DNA of 37,811 nucleotides from Chara braunii (taxonomy: Eukaryota > Streptophyta > Charophyceae > Charales > Characeae), in assembly GCA_003427395.1 (NCBI GenBank), contig BFEA01000286.1:932647-970457 (forward strand). Direction: 5' to 3'. Both the position numbers and the translations under genes were made by a program. The notes beneath the pieces were generated by a model, which saw only the letters and a list, made by a program, of their open reading frames with translations, searched no databases and was not told where the DNA came from. This document shows positions 11,271 to 21,619 of the stretch, one piece after another (the first letter of the stretch is position 1; each line of letters begins with the position of its first letter).

Positions 11271-11641
11271 AATGGTAGCGCAAAGCAGCGCCAGGGTGGA
11301 AAAGTGGAAAAGTATGAAACAGTGGCAAGAAATCATGACTTGTTACTGGGCACCACTCGAGGAAGTACTGGTGGTTTATTACCATACAAATTACCTAAAT
11401 CCCACACATTCCACAACTAACAGATGTGATAAACACAAACACCCTAAGTATCACACAAACACACACACACACACTAATCTTGACACATACACACAAATAC
11501 TCCTTTTTTTTCATGCAACAAAAAAATCACCCAACTTCTAAACCTCACCAATAACGCCTCCTTCATCAATCAAGCATATACAAACGACGGGCTGTGCACC
11601 CGTGCCCTCACCGTAAGTCAATAAAAGGATTCATTTGGGGC

Positions 11642-11643
11642 TT

Positions 11644-11691
<48 letters not shown>
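11642..11691. repeat. T12 G38 homopolymer junction
   Basis: About 12 T followed by 38 consecutive G (11654-11691). In V-PPase transcript sense this is a C run followed by an A run. Length is uncertain because sequencing through it is difficult. Confidence 0.85.
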
Positions 11692-11846
11692 CGCACTGGA
11701 AGGAAAGGGAAGAAGAGAGTAAAAGGAAAAGGTGGCTTTTTTTAACCACCTTCCCACAAAAACGATCTTTCCCGCCAAAACGTTTTTTTTAAATCGGATA
11801 AGGATCTAAGAACGTTTGCAAACAGTTTTTGTTTTGAAACCCGCGC

Positions 11847-11902
11847 TTTGCTCAGTCGGTACACACGTCTACTGTTGAAATGCAGACCTGCGATGGAATC
11901 CA
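11847..11902 (+). repeat. Degenerate tRNA-like SINE head
   Basis: TTTGCTCAGTCGGTACACACG, then TGTTGAAATGCAGACC, then GATGGAATCC. Same architecture as the 8837 unit, with a decayed B box. Confidence 0.6.
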
Positions 11903-11932
11903 GACCCTCGACCTGTTCTCAGACTTTAAATA

Positions 11933-12200
11933 GGTTTCCCGCCTTTTTAGTTTTTGTGAACCTTTTAGGTTAAGTTTAAAAAATACAGCGTCATGGTAGC
12001 TTCACAGTTTCCCGCCATTTTAGGTTTGTGAGCCTTTTAGGGGTAAGTTTCAAAAATCCCGCCTTTCTAGTTTTGTGAACCTTTTAGGGGTAAGTTTCAA
12101 AAATACCGCGTCGCGGTAGCTTCACAGTTTCCCTCCTTTTTAGTTTTGTGAACCTTTTAGGGGTAAGTTTCAAAAATACCGCGTGGCGGTAGTTTCACAG
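11933..12200. repeat. Minisatellite, four ~70-bp units
   Basis: Units begin GTTTCCCGCC or a variant at about 11933, 12007, 12058 and 12127. Shared words are TTTTGTGAACCTTTTAGGGG, TAAGTTTCAAAAAT and CGCGGTAGCTTCACA. The second unit lacks its last ~20 bp. Confidence 0.9.
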
Positions 12201-12764
12201 GAAAAAATTATTGGCGGGGCCCAAGTTTCGTTGCAAAAGTCTATCTTTCGTTGCAGCTTTTAGAGGTCACAGCATTAACATTTGTAGGTGGGTTCCCACT
12301 TTCCTTGCAAAAAAAAAAATCCAATCTTTCGGACCCGTTCACCATTTCTGCTGCGAAACTTAAAAAACGCGGTATTTCTGCAATTACCCCATCTTTTCGA
12401 CAAGATCGAGGTAAGAACCAAGAGACCTATGGCTACAACTACCAACCACCACCCGCCGCAGACGGTAGTACTCTGGCTTCCCTCTACCAGTTTCGGCCGG
12501 AGCCAGTAGTGTTCCAGCCTCGTCAGGAGGGGTAAAAATATAAGCTCCGATGTGAAAGTTCATTCTTTACCGAGGTAAAAAATATTAGATTTCAACTTCA
12601 GTTTCTCCGAAAAGTTTCTGTTTGAACCTCAGTAAAGTTTCTGTTTCCGTAGCTCCGTAACACGTTTTACCTTCTTCCGAAAAAATACGTCCGATTTTTT
12701 TATTTTTTTTTCCTCTTTTTTTTTAACGTCCGAAAGAAAGAATTAAGTGCGAGAATTTTTTTTA

Positions 12765-13565
12765 AGTCCGAAGATAAATCTGGAAAATATTATGCTTCGC
12801 GGATTTTCCCAGGCCCTTTGTGTGTGTGCCTGTTGTTTGTCCTTTTTATGAAAAGAGTCTCTTCGAAAATCTTTTCTATTTTTTTTTTTATAAACCTACG
12901 GGAAGTCTGTTTAATCCTTTATGAAAAGAGTCTGGTTAATAGAGGAAATTCTCCCTTTTGCAAGACTTTATAGAGGTAGAAGTGTTCGGGGTTTGGGTGA
13001 TGAGGTGGTCTGCGGTGGAATTTTGGGTTTTTTTTGGATTGTGAGGTTCTGTAGGCCTGTTGCAAATTTGTTGTTTTTCCCCCCTTTTTTTTTTCAGGGA
13101 TGGATCTAGTCAGGACAGCGGTCTGGATTCGGCCATTCTGTCGCTGGACATTAATCCTTCACCTGCATCATACACTGGGTACTGTTCCCAGAGTTGGTTT
13201 TCTCCGGGTTGATTGTGGAGAGATTCCCGGCCTCCTTTCGTTTCCTTGCAATATAATGAGCAGAATTCCTTTTGTGTAAAAAAAAAAAGAAAAAAAGAAA
13301 GAGTCTCTTCGAAAATCTTTTCTATTTTTTTTTTAATAAACCTACCGGAAGTCTGTTTAATCCTTTCTTAAGTCCGAAAACAAATCTGAAGCCGAATATG
13401 CTCAGCGGAGTTTCTCAGGCCCGTCGTGCCTACCGGTAGTATTGTCTTTTCAAAAAAAAGTCTCTTAAAAAAATCCACAGAAATCCGCTTTCTCCTTACG
13501 ACGCCGGAAAAATAAATATGAAGCCGAGTATGTTCTTCGGAATTATCCAGTCCGAAGTGTCTAGT
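12765..13565. repeat. Dispersed direct repeats (AAGTCCGAA...CAGGCC and AGAGTCTCTTCG families)
   Basis: GAGTCTCTTCGAAAATCTTT followed by a T run, ATAAACCTAC, and GGAAGTCTGTTTAATCCTTT occurs at about 12849-12920 and 13300-13367. A second word set (AAGTCCGAA..AAATCTG...GAATATGCTYMGCGGA) occurs at about 12765, 13370 and, diverged, 13500. The segment is an array of decayed ~450-bp duplications. Confidence 0.75.
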
Positions 13566-14577
13566 GTTGTCCTTTTCGAAAAATCCAAAAAACAAATCTG
13601 CAAAAAAAGTCCGCAGGAGATCCACAAAGATCTAAGACACGCTACGTTATATAACTCGCGCGGAAGCTCTTCACTATTTTATTCACGCATTAAAAAGCTT
13701 CGTCGAAATTCCCTGCCCTCACAGGCGTCTTTCATATCCAATCAAACGTGAGAAATAAATCAGAGTATAAATTAAAAAAAAAAAATCTGACACTCAGGAA
13801 TGGAATAGCACCCCTTGCTTATCGTAATTTATCTTGGTTCTCAACATCTCACCATCCGCAGTCTTTGCTTCCCCATATTTTCCACCACGGTGCCCATCTT
13901 CTTCTGAGGAATTTACCCAGGCAGTCTTCGAAATATTTACCGGGGTAGTTTTGTAATCTAAGCAGCCTTTTTAAGGTGACTAGTCCCCCCCCCAAAAAAA
14001 AAAAAAAAAAAAAGGTGACTAGTCCCAGCCCTACTAACTCCACATCCCCTGTCATCTGGAATATAGGGCGGAGGCTGCATGTTATTACGGTGGAGGCCTT
14101 CTTTTGTGGAATGGACTACGAATAGGAACCGGATCTTTGAGTCCTGGATCGTTCTGAAGATGAGCATATTATAACCCCTCCCCAAATCTCCTCAAAGTTT
14201 CTCTGGGAGCCGTTTTGAATACAAAGCTTCGCATCGATGTTTAATAGTATATATTGTCACGAAGTTGTCACAGCGCAAAAGCGAAAGGAAAACAAAAAGA
14301 AAACAAAGAAAAATAATTTCGTTTTTTTTATCTTCTTCCTTACAACTCCCCCTGTTCAAAACCTCTTGCGTACAAGGCCGCCGACGTGGATTTGTCACAC
14401 TGTGAATCAGAGCACAAAGGCGGATATATTATCAGAGCGCAAAAACGAAAAAAACACGAAAAAGAAAGACAACAAGGAAAAAATGAATTCCTTTTTTTTC
14501 ATCTTCTTCCTTATATACCGTATATATTCGGTTGCGAAGTCGCCATTCTGGGGATGCCTTCCTTATCTTTTTATTTA

Positions 14578-15275
14578 TGGAAAATTGCAGCTGCACCCCA
14601 CTTAAAGATGGGAATACCAGCTATACCCAATCCCAGTGCGAATTTGCATGGTACCCAACTTTTCCCCCTTTCAAAATTGTAGGCATACCCCTTTCCGCAG
14701 GCCCTCGCGTTCCGGACCTCAAAATTACACTCATGCCCAGAAACCGGACTTGTTAAAATTGTGGGTATACCCACAATACCACTGGCCGGCCTTGAATGGC
14801 TGCCCACAAAATTTTGCTCATGCCCACCAAGCGGACCGTTGTGTATGCGCATAATTTCAGCTTTCCAGTAGTAGGGTATATATGAATTTGGCCGGCACAC
14901 CTCAGTCCCAGGTACGCGGGTGATTTTGCCTGGGTATCTCAGTAATTTGAGCATTCCTATAGTTTTGTCTGGGTATCTCCATAATTTGTGCATTCCTTTA
15001 GTTGGCTGTTCTTTTTTAGCGCAATGTTGGGGTACCAACGTGGGTCCATCTCAGTCCTGGGCATGCAAATAATTTTCATCGCCCGTTTTCCGGGGGCTAG
15101 GTCCCACTTACACGAATTAAGCGATATTGACCGTAGATAGCAGAGATCAACGGCTATAATCTCTTAATCCGTGCAAGTGGGACCCCGCCCCGGGTATATA
15201 GATGCAAGTTGGCGCTGGGACTGGGTATAGTGGGTATTTACATCTTTAAGTGGGCTACAGATGCAATTTTCCCGT
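14578..15275. mobile_element. Foldback-like element, ~700 bp, ~72-bp imperfect terminal inverted repeats
   Basis: Left arm 14578-14649 is complementary to right arm 15202-15275 at roughly 80% identity by eye; shared words are CCCACTTAAAGATG, CTATACCCA and CCCAGYGC. The interior has subterminal repeats of GGGTATACC and TGGGTATCTC type. No coding capacity. A second inverted-repeat element is nested in its right half. Confidence 0.75.
15100..15184. mobile_element. Nested MITE-like inverted repeat, ~22-bp arms
   Basis: GGTCCCACTTACACGAATTAAG (15100-15121) is complementary, with about two mismatches, to 15163-15184. It lies inside the 14578-15275 foldback and is probably a later insertion. Confidence 0.75.
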
Positions 15276-15377
15276 TAATAAGAAAAAAAAGACTTTTTTT
15301 TGGGCCTCACCTCAGCCACTGCTGCTGCTCCTAATAATGTCCCTCTGGTCGTGAGAAACCTTCTCTTTTAGGTCCAT

Positions 15378-15430
15378 CGATTTTTTTGTTTTTGTTGTTG
15401 TTTTTGTTTTTGTTTTTGTTTTTGTTTTTG
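15378..15430. repeat. (TTTTTG)n microsatellite
   Basis: Repeated TTTTTG/TTG units preceding a second copy of GGTCCATCGATTT, which also precedes the tract at about 15371. The tract expanded between short direct repeats. Confidence 0.8.
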
Positions 15431-15998
15431 GTCCATCGATTTGCGTTTCCACTTGATTAATTTTATTTTGTCATCCATAAGTTATTTTATTTTTCCTGGA
15501 ATAAAGTTTGATTTGGATTGTGTTTTTAAAATAGAATTCAAATTTCATAGTCTTTTTGTTCATCTCATTCTATATAAGGCTTCGAACTTGGGTCTGTTTT
15601 TTTTTTTTTTTTTTTTTTTTTTCAAATCCATTTTGAAATCCAGTTCTTAGGGTACACAGTCCAGCCGCATGGGCGAGACTGAGCAATGTTTTTTTTTCTT
15701 TTAAGCTGTATTCTTCTCTCAATTTCAATGTTTACCGTTGCGCGTCTTTCAAAATGGATTTCGAAAAAAAAAAAAAAAAAAAAGGAAAGTGCACCTTATA
15801 AATGTGCTGGATCGGCGACAGCGAAGATGAACCAAGCAAGCGGTGATACAATCATACTGAGCGGTGATACAAGCCCATTTATTATTTTATTTGAAAAAAA
15901 AAAAAAACATTGAGGGTTTCATCATCCTTTTTTTTTCCCCTTTCCACTCATGTGATTCTTTTGAACTTCGCTCATGTGCTTGTTTCAAAATTCGCTGT

Positions 15999-16114
15999 CT
16001 ACCTTTTGCCCCCAAATACAACGTATATGGTCATTATAGCTGTACGTAGACTGAAAGATACCCCAAATACAGCTATATTATAATTTATAACCGTACGTTG
16101 TATCCGGGGAAGAA
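15999..16114. mobile_element. MITE, CTACCG family, copy 7 (subtype B)
   Basis: CTACCTTTTGCCCCCAAATA at the left, near-complement at the right. The interior nearly matches the copy at 8719-8837. Confidence 0.85.
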
Positions 16115-16336
16115 TAAGTTTTTTTTTTTTTTTCTCTAGCTTTGCTCATGTGATTGTATAGTACTTGCCCATGTGGATCTATCCAATCCCAGATGCTACA
16201 TCCTGAATGTGGTTTGTGTCAACATCGCCGCCGATCTGCTTCACGTCATGGAATCAACGGTTGCACACCGTCCTGAAGATCATGCAGACAGGACAAACAC
16301 TGAAGTTGGGAATGGCGCAGGGAGGTACGAAGGCAG

Positions 16337-16409
16337 AGAGAGAGAGAGAGAGGGAGGGAGGGAGAGAGAGAAGGCAGAGAGAGAGAGAGAGAAGGCACAG
16401 AGAGAGAGA

Positions 16410-16442
<33 letters not shown>

Positions 16443-16541
16443 AAAGGCACAGAGAGAGAGAGAAGGCAAAGAGAGAGAGAAGGCAACGAGAGAGAACGGA
16501 GAGAGAGGGAGAGAGGGAGAGAGGGAGAGAGGGAGAGAGGG
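16337..16541. repeat. Interrupted GA microsatellite with AAGGCA/GGGA interruptions
   Basis: GA blocks are separated by regularly recurring AAGGCA(C/G/A) or GGGA interruptions, giving a higher-order periodicity. Long apparent Arg/Glu open frames here are artefacts. Confidence 0.9.
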
Positions 16542-16695
16542 TATGTACCGCTACTATCCGAGAGAAAGGCGTTATTCAACTTCACATGGCAGCAGGGGCA
16601 GCAGGAAGAGATGGATGTTCCCGTTTTGCCTCAGTACGGGCAAGAGCACCAGTGAGAGATGGCATGTTTAATCGTCTAAGAAGATTTGCCAGCAG

Positions 16696-16914
16696 TTCGG
16701 ACCAGATACATTCAGATTGATCGAACGTGTTGAATGTAATGAGACCATTAACAGCTCCAAATACAGTTGGCGGTAGGAAGATTTGGCGATTTCTAATGGC
16801 TGCCAGCAGGGCATTACGCATTGCCCCCTCTGTTGTAGCTCCAACTGTATTTGGAGCTGTTAATGGTCTCAATACATTCAAAACGTTCGATCAATCTGAA
16901 TGTATTTGGTCCGG
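16696..16914. mobile_element. MITE-like inverted repeat, ~73-bp arms
   Basis: Arms 16696-16769 and 16842-16914 are complementary with few differences (CGGACCAGATACATTCAGAT ... complement) around ~72 nt. Directly downstream, 16918-16962 resembles 7935-7972 (ATGTCGAGTAGTGGAGCGAG type), so both sites share a second repeat. Confidence 0.88.
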
Positions 16915-17643
16915 ACTCCAGTCCAGATACTTGTCGAATATCGAGTACTGGAGCGAGGCCCAAAACCATACCAAAAAGACAGGATTTACCAAAGAAAAAA
17001 AAGAAAAAAACACGCATGGAACTCTGCAGCAAACCCTACCGCTACCAGTAGTACACCTGTTCACAAAAAAGTCGCATTCACACAGCGACTTTCATGAACA
17101 TACCTGTACCAAACTAAACTAGATGCATTCAGAAAAGTCCCTTGTATGAGTAAGTTAATATGTGCCCGGGGGCGAAAAGTAGACCAGAGACACAACAGAA
17201 TGCCACCGAAAAGCAGGGGCGTACATTTTGAACATATGCCCCAAGATCACAACCCCTTTTTCTTTCTTTTCTTTCTTTTTTTTCCCCCCAAGATCACAAG
17301 CCCTACAATAAGGGGGGAGACGAGGGGGGGCGGGGGGGCGCCGGGTGGGGAGGCGCGGGGAGGGGGAACCGACTTTTTCTTTTCGAAAACCAAAAAAAAA
17401 AAAAAGGAACGACTCCAAAAAACGTGAATCCTTTCTTTTTCAATACATGTGCTACAGAAAAGCTTAAAAAAAAAAGTACCTTTTTTCTTAAGTCCTTTTC
17501 AACGCATGTCTGTCATTGACAAATCGGGGCATACTCACACTAGCACTTTCCAGAATGCATCGGACTGCAATTACAGCCCAACCACGATGCACTTGACTGC
17601 AATCACGTCCAGAGCTTTGTGGAAAAAATCCTCGTGTGAGTAT

Positions 17644-17718
<75 letters not shown>

Positions 17719-17728
17719 CTCTCTCTCT
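17644..17728. repeat. (CT)n microsatellite
   Basis: About 42 CT units with one CG interruption. Confidence 0.95.
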
Positions 17729-18154
17729 TTCTTTTGAACAGCGAATGAAAAAAAAGAAAATAAATTTACAATCAACATTTCAAGAGCGAACACCCCAAGG
17801 AAGAGGCAACAGTAAAAAAAAACTGTTGCAAAGCGATGTCTTCACCCCTCTGATCTGGCAACAGCTGCCTAACCTCAGGGCATACTCACATAAGCACTTT
17901 CTGGGTTTATCTGACCGTTTTTATGGCCGACCTGGATGCATGGAACCTGAATTACGTCCACAGAGAAGTTTAGAAAAAGTTCGCCTGTGATTATGCCCTC
18001 ACTCTCACAAAATGTCAAAGCTTTAAAATCCAAAAGGTAATTTCCATCAAGAACCAAAGCCCGCCGAAAACGGTAATAACCCCTCCTCTCCCCTCCCCCT
18101 TGAGACCCCCCACCGCGACCACCTCTGCGCATACTGCAGACACCTATATATACA

Positions 18155-18204
18155 TCTACCTATCTATCTATCCATCTATCTAGATATCCATCTATCCATC
18201 CATT

Positions 18205-18267
<63 letters not shown>

Positions 18268-18268
18268 A
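18155..18268. repeat. (TATC)n microsatellite
   Basis: TATC/CATC tetranucleotide tract, pure over about 18210-18266. Confidence 0.95.
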
Positions 18269-18340
18269 TTAGAATTAGACAGACGAGTTCAACAGCAATA
18301 TCGTCAATACAATCTATGTCAACCCTGCCTTACATTCACA

Positions 18341-18342
<2 letters not shown>

Positions 18343-18395
<53 letters not shown>

Positions 18396-18396
18396 N

Positions 18397-18479
<83 letters not shown>
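18343..18479. repeat. (CT)n microsatellite with one N
   Basis: About 68 CT units with an N at 18396. The true length is uncertain. Confidence 0.95.
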
Positions 18480-18483
<4 letters not shown>

Positions 18484-19003
18484 GCGGTATCCGGAAAAGC
18501 AGCTCTGAATAAAGGCGAGTGCAGTTGAGAGAGCTATGGCACATGCAACCAGCACCCACTCGATGGATTTCGTGAGACGTCAACGACAATGGTCGCTCGA
18601 GACTGCTAAACTTAAGAAAAAAAGAGAGGAAAATCTGGCGATAGCATTCCACGTTGGCAAAGCACCCCACACATCGGACAACAAGAAAACCGCGCACACA
18701 TCGGACTCAACAAGAAAACCGCGCAACAAGTACACAACATTGCTCGCTTTTAGAAGTGGGTGGACCGCGGTAGGCCGGCCTGAATTCATCATTGATGACT
18801 AATTGAAAAACATACAAATCACTCATCATCGCCCTGTCTCCCATAGAAGAAGAAACATGAAGAAAGAAGACGGGGCTTCGACGCCAATATGCCTATCCTC
18901 ACAAAGACGCAGCAGAACGAGGGGTCGATAGCTAGATCACGAAAAGGAGAAGCGCAGGAGTAAACGAGACAAGACTGGGGGAAAGAGAGTAGGAGAGAAA
19001 GCA

Positions 19004-19038
<35 letters not shown>

Positions 19039-19048
19039 TCCAACATAC

Positions 19049-19117
19049 CTCTCCTACTTCGTTGACAACACTAGCATCTTCCAACCCGCCTTCATCTGCG
19101 AGCACATGGTTACAGCC
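19049..19117 (-). pseudogene. Partial duplicate of V-PPase exon 1 3' end with donor site
   Basis: The minus strand reads CNHVLADEGGLEDASVVNEVGE followed by a GTATGT donor. This is a diverged direct copy of the last ~23 codons of exon 1 (YNHMLADEGG...NKVAE plus GTATGT). Both copies are followed by GA/CT microsatellite, so the duplication may have used these tracts. No clear AG acceptor precedes it (CT repeat then GTGGG), so it is probably a non-functional exon fragment. The copy keeps an open frame and an intact donor. Cryptic or alternative splicing cannot be excluded. Confidence 0.8.
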
Positions 19118-19165
<48 letters not shown>

Positions 19166-19170
19166 CATAC

Positions 19171-19411
19171 CTCTGCTACTTTGTTGAGAACACTAGGATC
19201 TTCCAACCCGCCCTCGTCGGCGAGCATATGGTTATAGCCTGTCGCATCGTTTTCTGTCCTCTTCACCTGCACTTTAGCAACAATCGACCATTGCAGAATT
19301 GCAAACGCAATGCCCACTACAGCGCAAGCAGGGATGAAGATTTGAACAACGACCGGCGACAGCAACGTATCACTCTTCAGCATCTCTCCTGCTGAGGCCG
19401 CCATTGTTCCG

Positions 19412-19416
<5 letters not shown>
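19171..19416 (-). CDS. V-PPase exon 1 (N-terminus)
   Basis: 82 codons starting MDGTMAASAGEML, followed by a hydrophobic first membrane helix (VVVQIFIPACAVVGIAFAIL) and the LADEGGLEDPSVLNKVAE segment. This corresponds to the plant V-PPase N-terminus, in which a first helix is followed by an acidic loop ending near KCAE. The exon ends at a GTATGT donor (19170-19165) in phase 0 and joins exon 2 as VAE|IQDAIS with no residue gained or lost relative to plant homologues. The ATG at 19416 is a true ATG directly preceded by a ~50-nt GA tract; MAAS, five codons in, is an alternative start. The 17-kb separation from exon 2 is unusual, but shared strand, matching phase and homology continuity support one gene. 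Confidence 0.9.
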
Positions 19417-19471
<55 letters not shown>

Positions 19472-19830
19472 GCCGCTCGCTCGCTCGCTCGCTCGCCCTC
19501 TTTCTCTTGTTCTCACGTACGCCTTTCCATTCCTTCTCTGTGGGGCGGGGCAGCTCGCGCGGGCAATAATATACAGCAGCCTGAGCACACTCAAGCTCAA
19601 GTGCCTCTCTCCATTGAGGCTGCCGACGTCTCTGTACCCCTCTCTCATATCAGTATCCCTCTCAGAGGGCTTATTTATTATGATTTATGGCGAATCTAAG
19701 ATTCACGGGCAGGGGCACGGGCACGGGCACGGGCACGTTTTGGGGCCCCATACCCCCGCACGCGCAACAGCTCCGGCACAGCGCGGGGCGAGGCGGGGCG
19801 AGGCGGGGCGAGGCGGGGCAGACTTTTCGT
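19417..19830 (-). promoter_or_regulatory. Probable V-PPase 5' UTR/promoter with GA tract and GC-rich minisatellites
   Basis: Immediately upstream of the ATG is a ~50-nt (CT)n on the plus strand, read as (GA)n in transcript sense, then a GCTC repeat. Further upstream are a (GGGCAC)n run near 19708-19737 and GAGGCGGGGC tandem copies at about 19789-19818. No clear TATA box was identified. Promoter role is inferred from position. GA-rich leaders are known binding sites for plant GAGA-binding factors. Confidence 0.5.
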
Positions 19831-19904
19831 CCTCCCTCCGCATTTGCCAATCGACAGTGAAATTGAGATTCGTTCAGGCGGACACGATGGATTCGATTTC
19901 GCCA

Positions 19905-20150
19905 AGTGCGGGCGATCTCTTCCGGCCTGAGGCCAAATTTTATGAGCCTCTAAGCTGTTGATAAACAGAGCGCGGGCTCGAATCGCCTCACAATGTTAGG
20001 GCGTTCAAAAGGAAGAAAAATGGGTGAGGGCGATCTGTCCGGCCCTCAGGTCAAATTTATTTATATGAGCCTCTCAGTTGCTGACAAAAAGAGCGCGAGT
20101 TCGAATCGGCCCCTAATGTTAGGGCCTTCTCGAAAGAAAAATGGGTGGGG
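19905..20150 (+). repeat. Tandem pair of tRNA-like SINE units (~115 bp)
   Basis: Both copies read GGGCGATCT..TCCGGCC..AGG.CAAATTT..ATGAGCCTCT, then a B-box-like GCTCGAATCGCC or AGTTCGAATCGGC, then AATGTTAGGGC and GAAAGAAAAATGGGTG. A different SINE-like family from the 8837 unit. Confidence 0.7.
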
Positions 20151-20417
20151 GACAGAATAAGAGATGGACCCCACTGCCTGCACAAATTTTCGCCAATGGA
20201 ACCATTGGTGCCGGTTACCCGATAGGGAAAACTTTCCCTATATGGAAACTTCGCTTCCGCTTGTCTGGGTTCGCACCCAATCTCTGGCTCTCCTTTCCAC
20301 ATGGGATGGCCTAACGGAGGGAGGTGCCCCCCACCTACCCCCTCAGAATGGCCGAACCGCAAGGAACGCGCAAAACAAAACTGAGTGAAAATGTCTGCCA
20401 CGTCATATCTGAGCGTT

Positions 20418-20490
20418 TTCCAAAGCTTTCCCGCAAAGCAGTGGGGTTTCACAAATTGTCTTCCAAAGCTTTGCCGCAAAGCAGTGGGGT
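20418..20490. repeat. Direct repeat, 30 bp twice
   Basis: TTCCAAAGCTTTCCCGCAAA GCAGTGGGGT at 20418-20447 and a one-mismatch copy at 20461-20490. The flanks, 20160-20417 and 20500-20737, show no gene I can support. Confidence 0.85.
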
Positions 20491-20737
20491 CCACCTCTAA
20501 GGGTCGTATCCCACTTCTTGTTCGGTGTGCAGGTTTTGGTAAAAAACGGGATCCGACTACTTTCCCGACAATTCGGCGGCAGCCCTACATTGTCGGGAAT
20601 GTGGAAACTTGAGCGGACGTGGCACGACGTCCGCGACTGTCGTTCATGTAGTTCTTTTGAAAACGGAATAGGCCACTGTGGAGAAGTCCCACGAATCTAC
20701 CGCCATGTGGCGAGGAAAACAATAGCGAGAAGGAACA

Positions 20738-21619
20738 TGTGACGCCCAACCTCACGCCCAGCACGACTTCCTGATCGGAGTGGGATGTGGGCCTGGAAGT
20801 GCGAAAAGGGGTGGGCCAAGGATTTTTGGGAAAGTGGGGGAGTCTCAAGGGTATGAATGCAATTGGGCGAATAAGGGGCGCGTGTGCAAGGGACTCAAGG
20901 CCCGATGGGGCCGGGGTACTGTGGGCAACGGTTTACGGGGAAGTCCCTCCACGGCGGAGGCGGTCCCGAAAAGTTGGGCCATCGGGGGCCGCCACGTGGC
21001 GCAGGCCGCTGCGTATTTGGGTTGGGCCTTCGGAATTCCGAGGTTCTCCGCTTGCCGCTACGTCGGCAATCCCCGCAAGGCGTGCTGGGCCAATAGGGGG
21101 CTATGGCCGGCCGCGGAATGACCCTGAGTTGATGATACGGGAGAAGGAGGCGAAAAGGAGGGAAACCGGTGGTGATGACGACAAATCCCGGGTGGGTGAA
21201 GTAGTAAGTATGATCGGGGGAAGGGAAATCAGAGCACCGGGAGGCGCTAAAGGTGGCGCAGTGGAATTCCCGCGGACACAGTCGATTCTCCGTGTGACAG
21301 GGGTATCGCAGCCTTATGAGTTCGTTTATCCAAGGGGTGAAATAATCCGGGTCGTAGGATGAGTCTGAGCTCCAAGATCGCATAATGGTATCATCGTGTA
21401 GGGGATAACTCTGGTCGAGTTATCGTCACCGCGCACGAGCACGTGTAGGACAGTCGAATTTAGTTGCGCCTCAACATGCTCGTACGGGATGACGGTTCCG
21501 CCGCGAATCTTTTTGGTGGGCGAACCGACGCACGGGGATGCGTGTAATAGCGCGATTCGGATCGCGTTTACATGTGTTCTCGCGCGGCGTTCGTGGGGCC
21601 GGACATCGGATCGTCTAAT
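20738..21619. other. Unassigned GC-rich segment beginning TGTGACGCCC
   Basis: Starts with TGTGACGCCC, a typical LTR 5'-end word, and runs to the left LTR-like repeat. Open frames exist on both strands (plus 20787-21362; minus 21619-21326, which reads through from the LTR). None is recognisable. The minus frame (IPYEHVEAQLNSTVLHVLVRG region) has plausible composition and could be an eroded retroelement ORF. Confidence 0.35.

Noticed and set aside
16173-16671. Long Arg/Glu-rich open frames (also at 18314-18697, 17488-17793, 19404-19648)
   Set aside because: They are translations of GA/CT microsatellites with no protein-like composition outside the repeat.
20787-21362. 191-codon plus-strand ORF
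   Set aside because: Arg/Gly/Pro-rich composition typical of chance frames in GC-rich DNA; an equally long frame is open on the opposite strand.
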